Part shown: one piece after another, positions 19,231-27,103 of the stretch
How positions within the stretch are numbered: position 1 is the stretch's first letter
Layout: each line of letters begins with the position of its first letter
From: Tenacibaculum sp. MAR_2010_89
GTDB taxonomy: Bacteria > Bacteroidota > Bacteroidia > Flavobacteriales > Flavobacteriaceae
Direction of reading: 5' to 3'
Length of the DNA: 64,000 nt
Assembly: GCF_900105985.1 (NCBI RefSeq)
Contig: NZ_FNUB01000005.1
Location: 2,666,001-2,730,000 of the forward strand
Translations under genes and position numbers: made by a program
The notes under the pieces: generated by a model
Told to the model about the DNA's origin: nothing
The model's input: the letters and a program-made list of their open reading frames with translations, nothing else
The model's database searches: none

Positions 19231-19608
19231 TTACTTTTTTAATGTCATTGTATAAACCACATCATTTTCTTTTGTTGAAAACAACAATTCTTTATCATTT
19301 AATTTAAGTATTTGAAAACCATTAGTATCATCACCTTCGTTTTCAAATTTTATTGTTTTTTTATCTTCCAATAATTTCCATTGTCCTTTTTTTTCAGTTT
19401 TCCTTATCACTAGTTGATAGTTACCATCTTTTTCAAAAACCATCCAACTGTTTTTACAATTTGAAAGATCTTCTTTTTCTTCTCCAATTTTAAGCGATTC
19501 TATACGCCATTTTCCTGAAGTTAAACATGCTGATTTTTTTGTTTCTTGAGAATACATTAGAGCAGAAAAGCTCAATAAAAATGCAATTAAGAGTATTGCT
19601 TTTTTCAT
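19231..19608 (-). CDS. Exported lipocalin-like protein
   Basis: The 125-residue protein has a signal peptide (residues 1-20, cut near YSQ) and a small beta-barrel domain resembling the Bacteroidota lipocalin-like families: a GKWRIESLKIG first strand, SWMVFEKDGNYQLV, GQWKLLEDKKTIKFE and a final VYTMTLKK. It has two Cys residues, at about 28 and 51, which could form a disulfide in the periplasm. It is a single gene bounded by two strong terminators. The ligand is unknown. Confidence 0.72.
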   Translation of the reverse strand: MKKAILLIAFLLSFSALMYSQETKKSACLTSGKWRIESLKIGEEKEDLSNCKNSWMVFEKDGNYQLVIRKTEKKGQWKLLEDKKTIKFENEGDDTNGFQILKLNDKELLFSTKENDVVYTMTLKK

Positions 19609-19649
19609 TATTTAAGGGGAATTAGGGTTACTTTAAATCAAATATAACA

Positions 19650-19684
19650 AAAAAACCGAAACATTAAAAATGTTTCGGTTTTTT
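19650..19684 (-). terminator. Terminator after GAPDH
   Basis: Perfect 16-base inverted repeat (19650-19665 and 19669-19684) with a three-base loop and a CCGAAACATT core, flanked by A and T runs. It lies 23 bases past the GAPDH stop codon. Confidence 0.85.
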
Positions 19685-19706
19685 ATAATATGAAATTAAC
19701 GGTCTG

Positions 19707-21149
19707 TTAATAATATGTATAACGACGTACTTTTGCTATGTGTTTTGCTAAACGCATTACTTGATGAGAATATCCATATTCATTATCATACCACACATAA
19801 ATAACAATCGTATCTCCATCAGCAATAGTAGCTTTACTATCAAAAATTGATGGTGCTGTAGTTCCTACAATATCAGAAGAAACTAACTCATTACTCATTG
19901 AATATTGTATTTGCTCTACTAAATCTCCTTCTAAAGCATATTGTTTCATGATAGCATTAACTGCTTCTGCCGTAGTAGTTGAATTTAATTGTAAATTTAA
20001 AATTGCTAATGATCCATTTGGTACAGGAACACGAATAGCATTTGATGTTAATTTACCTTCTAAAGCTGGTAACGCTTTTGATACTGCTTTACCTGCTCCT
20101 GTTTCAGTAATTACCATATTTAATGCAGCAGCTCTACCTCTACGGTATTTGTTATGCATATTATCTACTAAATTTTGATCATTAGTATAAGCATGAATAG
20201 TTTCTAAATGCCCTTTTTTAATTCCGAAATTATCTTCTAAAACCTTTAAAACTGGCGTTATTGCATTTGTTGTACATGATGCAGCTGAAAAAACATCAAC
20301 AGTATCAGGGTTATTTTCTATATGATTAACTCCATGTACAATATTTGGTATTCCTTTACCTGGTGCAGTTAATAAAACTTTACTAGCACCTTTTGGCACT
20401 AAATGACGATTTAAAGCCTCTTTATCTCTAAAAGCTCCGGTATTATCAATAATTAAAGCATCATTAATTCCATACTCAGTATAATCAATATCTTCAGGTT
20501 TAGCGGCAGATATCATATATACAGTTGTACCATTAATTATTAATGCATTATTTTCAGCATCTACCTGAACAGTTCCTAAGAAGTCTCCATGTACAGAATC
20601 GATACTTAATAATGAAGCTCTTTTTTCTAAAACAGACTCATCTATTTTTCCACGAGTAACAACAGCTCTTAAACGTAATTGAGAACCTTTACCCATTTTA
20701 CTACTTAACTCACGAGCTAATAAACGACCAATACGTCCAAAACCATATAAAACTACGTCTTTAGGTTTAATTCCATTAGCTTCTGTTGCTCCTTCTAATT
20801 GTTTTTTTACAAAATCAACTTTATCTATATTTTCGTTTTCAGATAAATGAAACTCATAGGCTAATTTACCGATATCTAATTTAGAAGCAGGTAATTCAAT
20901 TGACTGTATTGCTTTAGCAATATCTAACGCATCTTGAATAGAGATTGGTTTAGCTACAAACTCTTTTGCATAATCTATTAAATTTAAAACTTCACTAGCT
21001 CTTTTATCTACTAATGGGTTTCTAAATAATACTAATTCAATAGATTTATCGTACCATAAATCATTAACAATGTTAATAAATTCAACAGTAGCTCTTCTTG
21101 TTTGAGCTTGATTTACTACCTCGTTTTCGTAATTTGTTATTGTTGACAT
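19707..21149 (-). CDS. gap: Glyceraldehyde-3-phosphate dehydrogenase, long form
   Basis: The 480-residue enzyme oxidises glyceraldehyde-3-phosphate to 1,3-bisphosphoglycerate. The catalytic Cys is in SAASCTTNAIT (about residue 291) and the dinucleotide loop is GFGRIGRLLAREL (about residue 137). Ordinary GAPDH is about 335 residues; the extra ~130 residues form an N-terminal helical extension, a type I recall from other Bacteroidota. At the end of the second strand, where NAD-specific enzymes have Asp, the sequence is VVTRG, so NADP use or dual specificity is possible (inference). Its own promoter and terminator make it a single-gene unit. Confidence 0.93.
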   Translation of the reverse strand: MSTITNYENEVVNQAQTRRATVEFINIVNDLWYDKSIELVLFRNPLVDKRASEVLNLIDYAKEFVAKPISIQDALDIAKAIQSIELPASKLDIGKLAYEFHLSENENIDKVDFVKKQLEGATEANGIKPKDVVLYGFGRIGRLLARELSSKMGKGSQLRLRAVVTRGKIDESVLEKRASLLSIDSVHGDFLGTVQVDAENNALIINGTTVYMISAAKPEDIDYTEYGINDALIIDNTGAFRDKEALNRHLVPKGASKVLLTAPGKGIPNIVHGVNHIENNPDTVDVFSAASCTTNAITPVLKVLEDNFGIKKGHLETIHAYTNDQNLVDNMHNKYRRGRAAALNMVITETGAGKAVSKALPALEGKLTSNAIRVPVPNGSLAILNLQLNSTTTAEAVNAIMKQYALEGDLVEQIQYSMSNELVSSDIVGTTAPSIFDSKATIADGDTIVIYVWYDNEYGYSHQVMRLAKHIAKVRRYTYY

Positions 21150-21184
21150 AGTTGTGTGTTAACTAAGATTTAAAAAATTTGGTG

Positions 21185-21192
21185 CAAAAGTA
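21185..21192 (-). promoter_or_regulatory. -7 box of GAPDH
   Basis: The minus strand reads TACTTTTG (TAnnTTTG), 35 bases before the ATG at 21149, giving a leader of about 30 bases. Confidence 0.6.
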
Positions 21193-21230
21193 ATTGTTTT
21201 CAATTAATTTTAGAATTATTTTAAAAAGAA

Positions 21231-21265
21231 AAAAACGCTTTTAACAAAATATTAAAAGCGTTTTC
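21231..21265 (-). terminator. Terminator after the HtrA-like gene
   Basis: Inverted repeat AAAACGCTTTTAA (21232-21244) and TTAAAAGCGTTTT (21252-21264) with a seven-base loop, 28 bases past the stop codon; T-rich on the minus strand. Confidence 0.75.
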
Positions 21266-21292
21266 TTAAGTTCTTTATTTATCCTGAATAAT

Positions 21293-22672
21293 TTAAAAAC
21301 CGTACCTCACTGTTTCTCCTTTTAAATTAATTACTTCAATAACAAATGAATTGTTATTTCCTAAGTTTAATAATTTCTGTCTTGCATCAACTGAATTTAA
21401 AACTTCTTGATTGTTTATTTTGGTAATAATAAAACCTTCTTTTATTCCTAATCGATTAAGAACCCTGTTCACATTTGAAATTACTTTAGCTCCAGAACTT
21501 ATCTTGTTTTTTTTAATTTCATTTTCAGAAATATCTTTCAGAACTAACCCTAAACTTCTTACTTCTACAAAATCTTTCTTACTTAAAGTAACAACTTTTT
21601 CTACCTTTTCGCCATCTCTTAAAACTGTAACTACAACCTTTTCTCCTGGTCGTTTAGCCGTTAACTGACCTTTTAACTCTGAAAATTTGGTGATTTTTAC
21701 ACTATTTAATTTAGTTATTACATCTCCTTCTCTTAAACCTGACTTTAAGGCTTCACTTTCTTTTTCTATTCTTTTAATTTTCACTCCTTCAATAGCTCCT
21801 TCAGTATCATTATAAGGCTCAAAGCCTATTAAAGCCTCTTGAACATCTCCATACTCTAATAAATCATCAATAATTTTTTTAGCAATATTAGATGGCACTG
21901 CAAAAGAATACCCAATAAACGAACCTGTTCTTGATGAAATAGCTGTATTAATACCTATCAACTCTCCTCTAGTATTCACCAATGCTCCTCCACTATTTCC
22001 TGGGTTTACTGCTGCATCTGTTTGAATAAAAGACTCTATATTTCTATTTCCTTCTAAATCTCGTCCTTTAGCGCTGACTATCCCAGCAGTAACTGTAGAG
22101 GTTAAATTGTAAGGATTTCCTACTGCTAATACCCATTCTCCAATTTTTACATTATCAGAATTTCCAAATGAAACTGTAGGCAAAACAATGTCAGATTCTA
22201 CTTTTAATAAAGCAATATCTCTTTCTTTATCTGCTCCTATTAATTTAGCTTTTAACTTTTTACGATTATTAAGTGTAATCTCAATCTCCGATGCTCCTTC
22301 AATTACATGATTATTAGTTACAATATAGCCATCAGGAGAAATAATAACACCACTTCCTGTACCTACTTGTTCATATTTTCTAGAACCACTTCCTCCAAAG
22401 AAAAAACTCATAGGATCTTGCTTTGTCCGTATTGCAGTATTTTTTACGTGTACAACCGCATTTACAGTACTTTCTGCTGCATCCGTAAAATTTGTAGGTA
22501 CAGATGATGTATTCATTACTGGTGTTGTATAACTTGCCTTTACTGTTTGTAAAGTTGGCTCATTAGATTTTTGAATTACAACTTGAGGTTTTTCAATTAA
22601 TACTTTGTAGCCTGTAAGCGCAACTGCACCACCTATAAACGCTACTCCTAGAATTCCTAATATTTTCTTCAT
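21293..22672 (-). CDS. HtrA/Deg-type periplasmic serine protease
   Basis: The 459-residue protein has an N-terminal signal or membrane anchor (residues 4-22) and a trypsin-like domain with triad H122 (TNNHVIEG), D152 (RDIALLKV) and S227 (NPGNSGGAL). Two PDZ domains follow (about residues 275-370 and 375-459). This is the DegP/DegQ layout for envelope protein quality control, with cage-forming and chaperone activity known in the family. Residues 84-101 are a Gly/Phe loop like the family's LA loop. It diverges from dapF and has its own promoter. Stress control cannot be read from sequence. Confidence 0.93.
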   Translation of the reverse strand: MKKILGILGVAFIGGAVALTGYKVLIEKPQVVIQKSNEPTLQTVKASYTTPVMNTSSVPTNFTDAAESTVNAVVHVKNTAIRTKQDPMSFFFGGSGSRKYEQVGTGSGVIISPDGYIVTNNHVIEGASEIEITLNNRKKLKAKLIGADKERDIALLKVESDIVLPTVSFGNSDNVKIGEWVLAVGNPYNLTSTVTAGIVSAKGRDLEGNRNIESFIQTDAAVNPGNSGGALVNTRGELIGINTAISSRTGSFIGYSFAVPSNIAKKIIDDLLEYGDVQEALIGFEPYNDTEGAIEGVKIKRIEKESEALKSGLREGDVITKLNSVKITKFSELKGQLTAKRPGEKVVVTVLRDGEKVEKVVTLSKKDFVEVRSLGLVLKDISENEIKKNKISSGAKVISNVNRVLNRLGIKEGFIITKINNQEVLNSVDARQKLLNLGNNNSFVIEVINLKGETVRYGF

Positions 22673-22696
22673 ATGCTTATAAATGTTTTAATTACT

Positions 22697-22725
22697 CAAA
22701 TATACAATTTTAACATTTTAACAAA
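22697..22725 (-). promoter_or_regulatory. Promoter of the HtrA-like gene
   Basis: On the minus strand TTTG (22722-22725) and TATATTTG (22697-22704) are 17 bases apart, slightly short for the Bacteroidota -33/-7 pair. The ATG follows 24 bases after the -7 box. Confidence 0.55.
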
Positions 22726-22793
22726 ATGTGTTTAACTTGGTTTTAACGATTTTTAACCACCATTTAACACTCTTTTTTACTCTATGAAATATG

Positions 22794-22801
22794 TATCTTT
22801 G
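22794..22801 (+). promoter_or_regulatory. -7 box of dapF, sets its start codon
   Basis: TATCTTTG lies seven bases before the ATG at 22809. An in-frame ATG at 22791 precedes the box and so cannot be the start of this transcript. The leader would be only a few bases. Confidence 0.65.
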
Positions 22802-22808
22802 CCTATCT

Positions 22809-23585
22809 ATGGAAGTAACTTTTTATAAATATCAAGGAACAGGAAATGATTTTGTTATAATAGATAACAGATTAAATACATTTCCAAAAGAACAAACTAA
22901 TGCAATTTCGTTTTTATGTGACCGTAATTTTGGCGTTGGTGCTGATGGTTTAATTCTACTGGAAGAAGATGAAAGTACTGATTTTAAAATGATCTATTTT
23001 AATGCTGATGGTAATGAAAGTACTATGTGTGGTAATGGAGGTAGATGTATTGTTGCTTTTGCTCATAAATTAGGTATCTTTAAAACTAAAACAACTTTTA
23101 CTGCAATTGATGGTTTACATCATGCATCCATTAAAAATAATATAGTATCATTACAAATGATAGATGTAAATACTATTGATTTGTATGATAATTATTGTTT
23201 TGCTAATACCGGATCTCCACATCATGTTCAGTTAGTTGATAACCTAGATAATTATGATGTATATAATTCGGGGAAAAGTATACGAAATGATATTTATGGA
23301 AAGGAAGGTAGTAATGTAAACTTTGTAGAACAAATTAACAATACTACTTTTAAAGTTAGAACTTATGAACGTGGAGTTGAAAATGAAACTTTAGCATGTG
23401 GTACTGGTGTTACTGCAGTAGCAGTTGCAATGCATAAAACAAACAAAACAAACAGTGCAACTATTAATCTTCCTGTAAAAGGAGGAGAATTGGAAGTTAG
23501 TTTTAATGAAAATAATGGAACATATACCGATGTTTTTTTAACAGGACCAGCTACCTTTGTTTTTAAAGGACAAATAACTATTTAA
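22809..23585 (+). CDS. dapF: Diaminopimelate epimerase
   Basis: The protein (258 residues from the chosen start) converts LL- to meso-diaminopimelate for peptidoglycan and lysine. The two catalytic cysteines are C74 (MCGNGGRC) and C197 (ACGTGVTAV). The N-terminus MEVTFYKYQGTGNDF matches the family, while the six extra residues from the upstream ATG overlap the promoter box and were rejected. Its stop overlaps the ATG of the GNAT gene (TAATG). The operon continues to mltG, so wall precursor synthesis and wall cutting are co-expressed. Confidence 0.96.
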   Translation: MEVTFYKYQGTGNDFVIIDNRLNTFPKEQTNAISFLCDRNFGVGADGLILLEEDESTDFKMIYFNADGNESTMCGNGGRCIVAFAHKLGIFKTKTTFTAIDGLHHASIKNNIVSLQMIDVNTIDLYDNYCFANTGSPHHVQLVDNLDNYDVYNSGKSIRNDIYGKEGSNVNFVEQINNTTFKVRTYERGVENETLACGTGVTAVAVAMHKTNKTNSATINLPVKGGELEVSFNENNGTYTDVFLTGPATFVFKGQITI

Positions 23586-24109
23586 TGCAAACTTTAAAAG
23601 GGCAACATATAAGTTTACGTGCCTTAGAACCTGAAGATTTATCTTTTCTTTTTTCTATAGAAAACAATGAAGCATTTTGGGAAATAAGTCATACACAAGC
23701 ACCTTTTTCTAAGTATTTACTAAAACAGTATTTAGAAAATGCTCATCTAGATATATACGAAGCTAAACAATTACGATTAGTTATTCAACTAAATAACACT
23801 AATCAATCAATTGGTACTATAGATATATTTGATTTTAACCCACAACATAAAAGAGCAGGCATCGGTATACTTATTGATCCTCTTTTTCAAAAAAACGGAC
23901 ATGCTTCTGAAGCTTTAGATTTATTAATTAAATATTGTTTTTCACACCTACAACTGCATCAATTGTATGCTAATATTACTGCTGATAATATAAATAGTTT
24001 AACTTTGTTTCAGAAAAAAAATTTTTCAAAAATTGGATTAAAGAAAGATTGGATATATAGCCAAGGTAAATTTAAAGACGAAATTCTATTTCAATTAATT
24101 AATGAATAA
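23585..24109 (+). CDS. GNAT-family N-acetyltransferase (RimJ/RimL-like)
   Basis: The 174-residue protein fits the RimJ/RimL branch of the GNAT family: an N-terminal ISLRALEPEDLSFLF, a strand-4/helix-3 acetyl-CoA region at IGILIDPLFQKNGHASEALDLLIKY (given here as its start IGILIDPLFQ and HASEAL), and LYANITADNINSLTLFQK before the C-terminal strand. It would acetylate an amino group; the substrate is unknown. It is translationally coupled to dapF (one-base overlap) and to mltG (8-base overlap). The position suggests a wall or ribosomal protein substrate, without proof. Confidence 0.85.
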   Translation: MQTLKGQHISLRALEPEDLSFLFSIENNEAFWEISHTQAPFSKYLLKQYLENAHLDIYEAKQLRLVIQLNNTNQSIGTIDIFDFNPQHKRAGIGILIDPLFQKNGHASEALDLLIKYCFSHLQLHQLYANITADNINSLTLFQKKNFSKIGLKKDWIYSQGKFKDEILFQLINE

Positions 24110-25130
24110 AAAAATTATATACGGAAGCATTATTACTCTTTTTATTGTTGGAGCAATAATTGGATTTAATTATTATCAAAAAATTTTTGGTAAAGCAGTA
24201 ACTAAAGAAACAATATTATACATAGGCTCAAAACACTCTTTAGATGATGTAAAAAAACAACTTAGTACAAGTATTGAAAGTCCTGAAAATTTCATTTGGG
24301 TAGCCAATCGAAAGAAATTTACAACTCCAAAAGGAGGGAAATATATTCTTAAAGAAGGAATGAGCATGAATGATCTTGTTAACCTTTTAAGAAGTGGAAA
24401 TCAAACTCCCATTAAAATTTCTTTCAACAATCAAGACACTTTAGAGAAACTTGCCGGTAGAATTTCTGAACAAATAGAAACTGATTCAGTTTCATTGCTT
24501 CAAACAATGCTTGATGATACATTTTTAAAGACTAATGGTTTTACGAAGAAATCCGCTTTAGGTATGTACATTCCTAACAGCTATGAATTTTATTGGAATA
24601 CTTCTGCTAAAAAATTTCGTGCTAAAATGTTACGAGAGTATAAGCGCTTTTGGAATGAATCAAGAATAAAAAAAGCTAGAAACTTAAACCTAACTCAAGA
24701 TCAAGTTATCACTTTAGCTTCTATAATACAAAAAGAAACAGCACAAAAAGTTGAACGTCCTATTGTTGCTGGTTTATATTTAAATCGTTTAAAAAACAAT
24801 TGGCCTTTACAAGCTGATCCTACCATAATTTATTGCGTAAAAGAGGTAAACGGACAAGATTTTATAGTAAAAAGAGTATTAACTAAAGATCTTGAAATAA
24901 TATCACCTTACAATACCTATAAAAATACTGGCTTGCCTCCTACTTTAATTGCAATGCCAGATATTTCTGCTATCGATGCAGTATTAAATTATAAAAAACA
25001 CAGCTATTATTACATGTGTGCCAGTGTAGAAAAGATTGGTTTTCACGAGTTTGCAAATTCATTGGCACAACATAATAGAAATGCTGCAAAATATCAACGA
25101 TGGATTAGCAACAGAGGTATTAACCGATAA
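24102..25130 (+). CDS. mltG: Endolytic transglycosylase MltG
   Basis: The 342-residue protein has an N-terminal membrane helix (residues 5-24) and a YceG/MltG domain. It cuts nascent glycan strands in the periplasm to set their length. The catalytic Glu is in IIQKETA (about residue 212), followed by ERPIVAGLYLNRL and the substrate loop LQADPTIIY. The late NTYKNTGLPPTLIAMP motif is a family hallmark. The ATG lies inside the end of the GNAT gene. The C-terminus (FANSLAQHNRNAAKYQRW) is typical. The gene ends before a 14-bp hairpin. Confidence 0.95.
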   Translation: MNKKIIYGSIITLFIVGAIIGFNYYQKIFGKAVTKETILYIGSKHSLDDVKKQLSTSIESPENFIWVANRKKFTTPKGGKYILKEGMSMNDLVNLLRSGNQTPIKISFNNQDTLEKLAGRISEQIETDSVSLLQTMLDDTFLKTNGFTKKSALGMYIPNSYEFYWNTSAKKFRAKMLREYKRFWNESRIKKARNLNLTQDQVITLASIIQKETAQKVERPIVAGLYLNRLKNNWPLQADPTIIYCVKEVNGQDFIVKRVLTKDLEIISPYNTYKNTGLPPTLIAMPDISAIDAVLNYKKHSYYYMCASVEKIGFHEFANSLAQHNRNAAKYQRWISNRGINR

Positions 25131-25254
25131 ATTTTAACAAAATTTTATTTATAAAAATTAACTCATTTCATTTTGTTTTAAATAAAAAAAGAGGCATTTA
25201 TGTTTTTTTTTCATAAAACATTCAACGAATTACTAAACAAAATACAACCTTCCT

Positions 25255-25295
25255 AAAAACACAAATAATTAATACCCAGTTATTTGTGTTTTTTG
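25255..25295 (+). terminator. Terminator after mltG, abutting the next promoter
   Basis: Perfect 14-base inverted repeat AAAAACACAAATAA (25255-25268) and its complement (25280-25293), followed by T residues. The -7 box of the next gene begins only a few bases downstream. Confidence 0.75.
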
Positions 25296-25298
25296 TTA

Positions 25299-25306
25299 TA
25301 TCTTTG
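25299..25306 (+). promoter_or_regulatory. -7 box of the lysozyme-like gene
   Basis: TATCTTTG, a full TAnnTTTG match, lies 24 bases before the proposed ATT start at 25331. Confidence 0.65.
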
Positions 25307-25330
25307 CCCCCGCTAAACAGAAAGTAACTA

Positions 25331-25921
25331 ATTATCAGACATTTAGTTTTTATATTTTTAGGATTTGTTTTACTAACTAGCTTTACTGCAAATCCAACTA
25401 AGAAAGAAAAAATTACTATAAAACCTTTAATAGAGGTTACAAATAAAAGGGATTTTAACTTTCCTTTTTTACAGAAAAATTTTATTGGTTTTCGTGAAGC
25501 CTTAGCATTCAAAGAGTCACAAGGTAGATATACTGTTGTTAATAAGCTTGGTTATCTTGGAAAATATCAATTTGGAAAATCAACCTTAAAAAGGTTTAGA
25601 ATATATAACACTCATAAATTTTTAAAAGATCCTGAATTACAAGAAAAAGCATTTATAGCACTTTGTAAAGTTAATAAATGGATTTTAAGAAAAGATATTA
25701 GAAGAAGTGTAGGAAAAAGAATTAACGGTATTAAAATTACAGAATCAGGTATTTTAGCTGCAGCCCATCTTAGTGGTGCTGGTAACGTTAAAAAGTTCTT
25801 ACGATCAAATGGTAAAATAAAATTTAACGATGCTTTTGGAACATCTATAGAGCAATATTTAAAGAAATTTGGCGGATACAATGTATCCAACATATCGCCT
25901 AATAAATCCCCGATTATTTAG
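25331..25921 (+). CDS. Exported lysozyme/transglycosylase-like protein with non-ATG start
   Basis: A continuous frame with no ATG or GTG near its beginning encodes about 196 residues. From the proposed ATT at 25331 it reads IIRHLVFIFLGFVLLTSFTA, a normal signal peptide. The domain then shows GFREALAFKESQGRY with a candidate catalytic Glu, NKLGYLGKYQFGKSTL, the ILAAAHLSGAGNVKKFL helix and DAFGTSIEQYLKKFGGY near the end, as in flavobacterial peptidoglycan-binding/transglycosylase-like proteins found beside mltG. The frame opens after a TAA at 25325, so the start must be ATT (25331), ATC (25334) or another rare codon. A perfect promoter box precedes it. A mutated start or a base error is the alternative. 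Confidence 0.78.
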   Translation: MIRHLVFIFLGFVLLTSFTANPTKKEKITIKPLIEVTNKRDFNFPFLQKNFIGFREALAFKESQGRYTVVNKLGYLGKYQFGKSTLKRFRIYNTHKFLKDPELQEKAFIALCKVNKWILRKDIRRSVGKRINGIKITESGILAAAHLSGAGNVKKFLRSNGKIKFNDAFGTSIEQYLKKFGGYNVSNISPNKSPII

Positions 25922-25933
25922 CAGAAAGCCGGT

Positions 25934-26638
25934 TTACTTGTGCACTATGAAAATAGCTGGACGTTTATGTAAATCGGTTTTTACATTTTTCCACTCTCTT
26001 ACTGTCAATGTTTTTATGTACTCAGTTGGTAATGTAATATCACAAGCCACACAAACTCTAGTTTCTGGAGATAATACAGCACGTAAATCTTCTAACATTT
26101 TTTCATTCCTATAAGGTGTTTCTATAAAAATTTGTGATTGATTTTTATCTCTAGAAAGTTTCTCTAAATCCTTTATAGCTTTTTTTCTATCAGATTTATC
26201 AATCGGCAAATATCCATTAAAGGTAAAGCTCTGTCCATTCATACCAGAAGCCATCATAGCCATTAATATTGATGACGGCCCCACTAATGGAACCACTTGA
26301 ATTCCTTTTTGATGTGCTAGTTTTACAATAGTAGCACCAGGATCAGCTACTGCAGGAACCCCAGCTTCAGACAATAAACCAACTGATTTACCCTCTTCAC
26401 AAGCATCTAAATAATTTCTAGTTTCCAACTCATCTGAATATTTATCTAACAACATTAATTGTAATGATGGTTGAGCTTTAGTTGGTGTTATTTTTTTTAT
26501 AAATCTTCTAGCAGATTTTTCGTTTTCAACAATAAAAAAATCTAAGTGCTCTATAACTTTTTTTACAGATATAGGCATTACTTCTAAAGGCTCAGTATCT
26601 CCTAAAGTAGTTGGTATTAAATACAGTTTACCTTTCAT
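25934..26638 (-). CDS. SAM-dependent methyltransferase, tetrapyrrole methylase/RsmI family
   Basis: The 234-residue protein has the tetrapyrrole methylase fold: KLYLIPTTLGD start, the SEAGVPAVADPG loop near residue 90, PLVGPSSILMAMMASG near residue 117, and FNGYLP then IFIETPYRN. RsmI methylates the ribose of 16S rRNA C1402; this protein is the shorter flavobacterial relative, and a genuine RsmI may exist elsewhere, so I do not assign the symbol. It is the last gene of the dnaA operon, overlapping the phosphatase gene by one base, and converges with the lysozyme-like gene 12 bases away. Confidence 0.85.
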   Translation of the reverse strand: MKGKLYLIPTTLGDTEPLEVMPISVKKVIEHLDFFIVENEKSARRFIKKITPTKAQPSLQLMLLDKYSDELETRNYLDACEEGKSVGLLSEAGVPAVADPGATIVKLAHQKGIQVVPLVGPSSILMAMMASGMNGQSFTFNGYLPIDKSDRKKAIKDLEKLSRDKNQSQIFIETPYRNEKMLEDLRAVLSPETRVCVACDITLPTEYIKTLTVREWKNVKTDLHKRPAIFIVHK

Positions 26639-27090
26639 TATTTGTTTATTTTAGAGCTAATTTCTTCACAAGCATTATTAAGCATTTGATATACATTTTC
26701 AAAACCTAATTCACCTCCATAATATGGATCTGGCACATTCAATTTTTGATCAGGATCTAATTCTTGTAGAATCATTTTTACCTTACTTTTATCTTCATAA
26801 CTTCTAGATAAAGCAACTATATTATCATAGTTACTTTCATCCATTGCATAAATTACATCAAAGCTATCAAAATCTGTTACTGAAAATTTCCTAGATCGCT
26901 GATCTGTTATATTAATACCATATTTTTTTGCTACTGCAATAGACCTTTTATCAGGTAATTCACCTTCATGGTATCCAGCTGTTCCAGCAGAATCTACTTG
27001 CACATAGTCTGAAGAAACTTTAGATTTTAAAATACCTTCGGCTAATGGAGAACGACAAATATTCCCCAAGCAAACCATTAGTATTTTCAT
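26638..27090 (-). CDS. Low-molecular-weight protein tyrosine phosphatase
   Basis: The 150-residue protein carries the CX5R P-loop at residues 7-13 (CLGNICR) followed by SPLAEG, and the general-acid Asp in VPDPYYGG near residue 120. Length and layout are standard for the LMW-PTP family, which dephosphorylates tyrosine on proteins such as capsule-related kinases, or arginine in some species. It lies 13 bases after dnaA and overlaps the methyltransferase gene. The substrate is not known here; no tyrosine kinase is nearby. Confidence 0.92.
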   Translation of the reverse strand: MKILMVCLGNICRSPLAEGILKSKVSSDYVQVDSAGTAGYHEGELPDKRSIAVAKKYGINITDQRSRKFSVTDFDSFDVIYAMDESNYDNIVALSRSYEDKSKVKMILQELDPDQKLNVPDPYYGGELGFENVYQMLNNACEEISSKINK

Positions 27091-27103
27091 TTTATATCTA
27101 TCT

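Noticed and set aside
25222-25893. Minus-strand open frames of 96 and 93 codons
   Set aside because: The plus strand holds a coherent signal peptide and lysozyme-like domain across the same bases.
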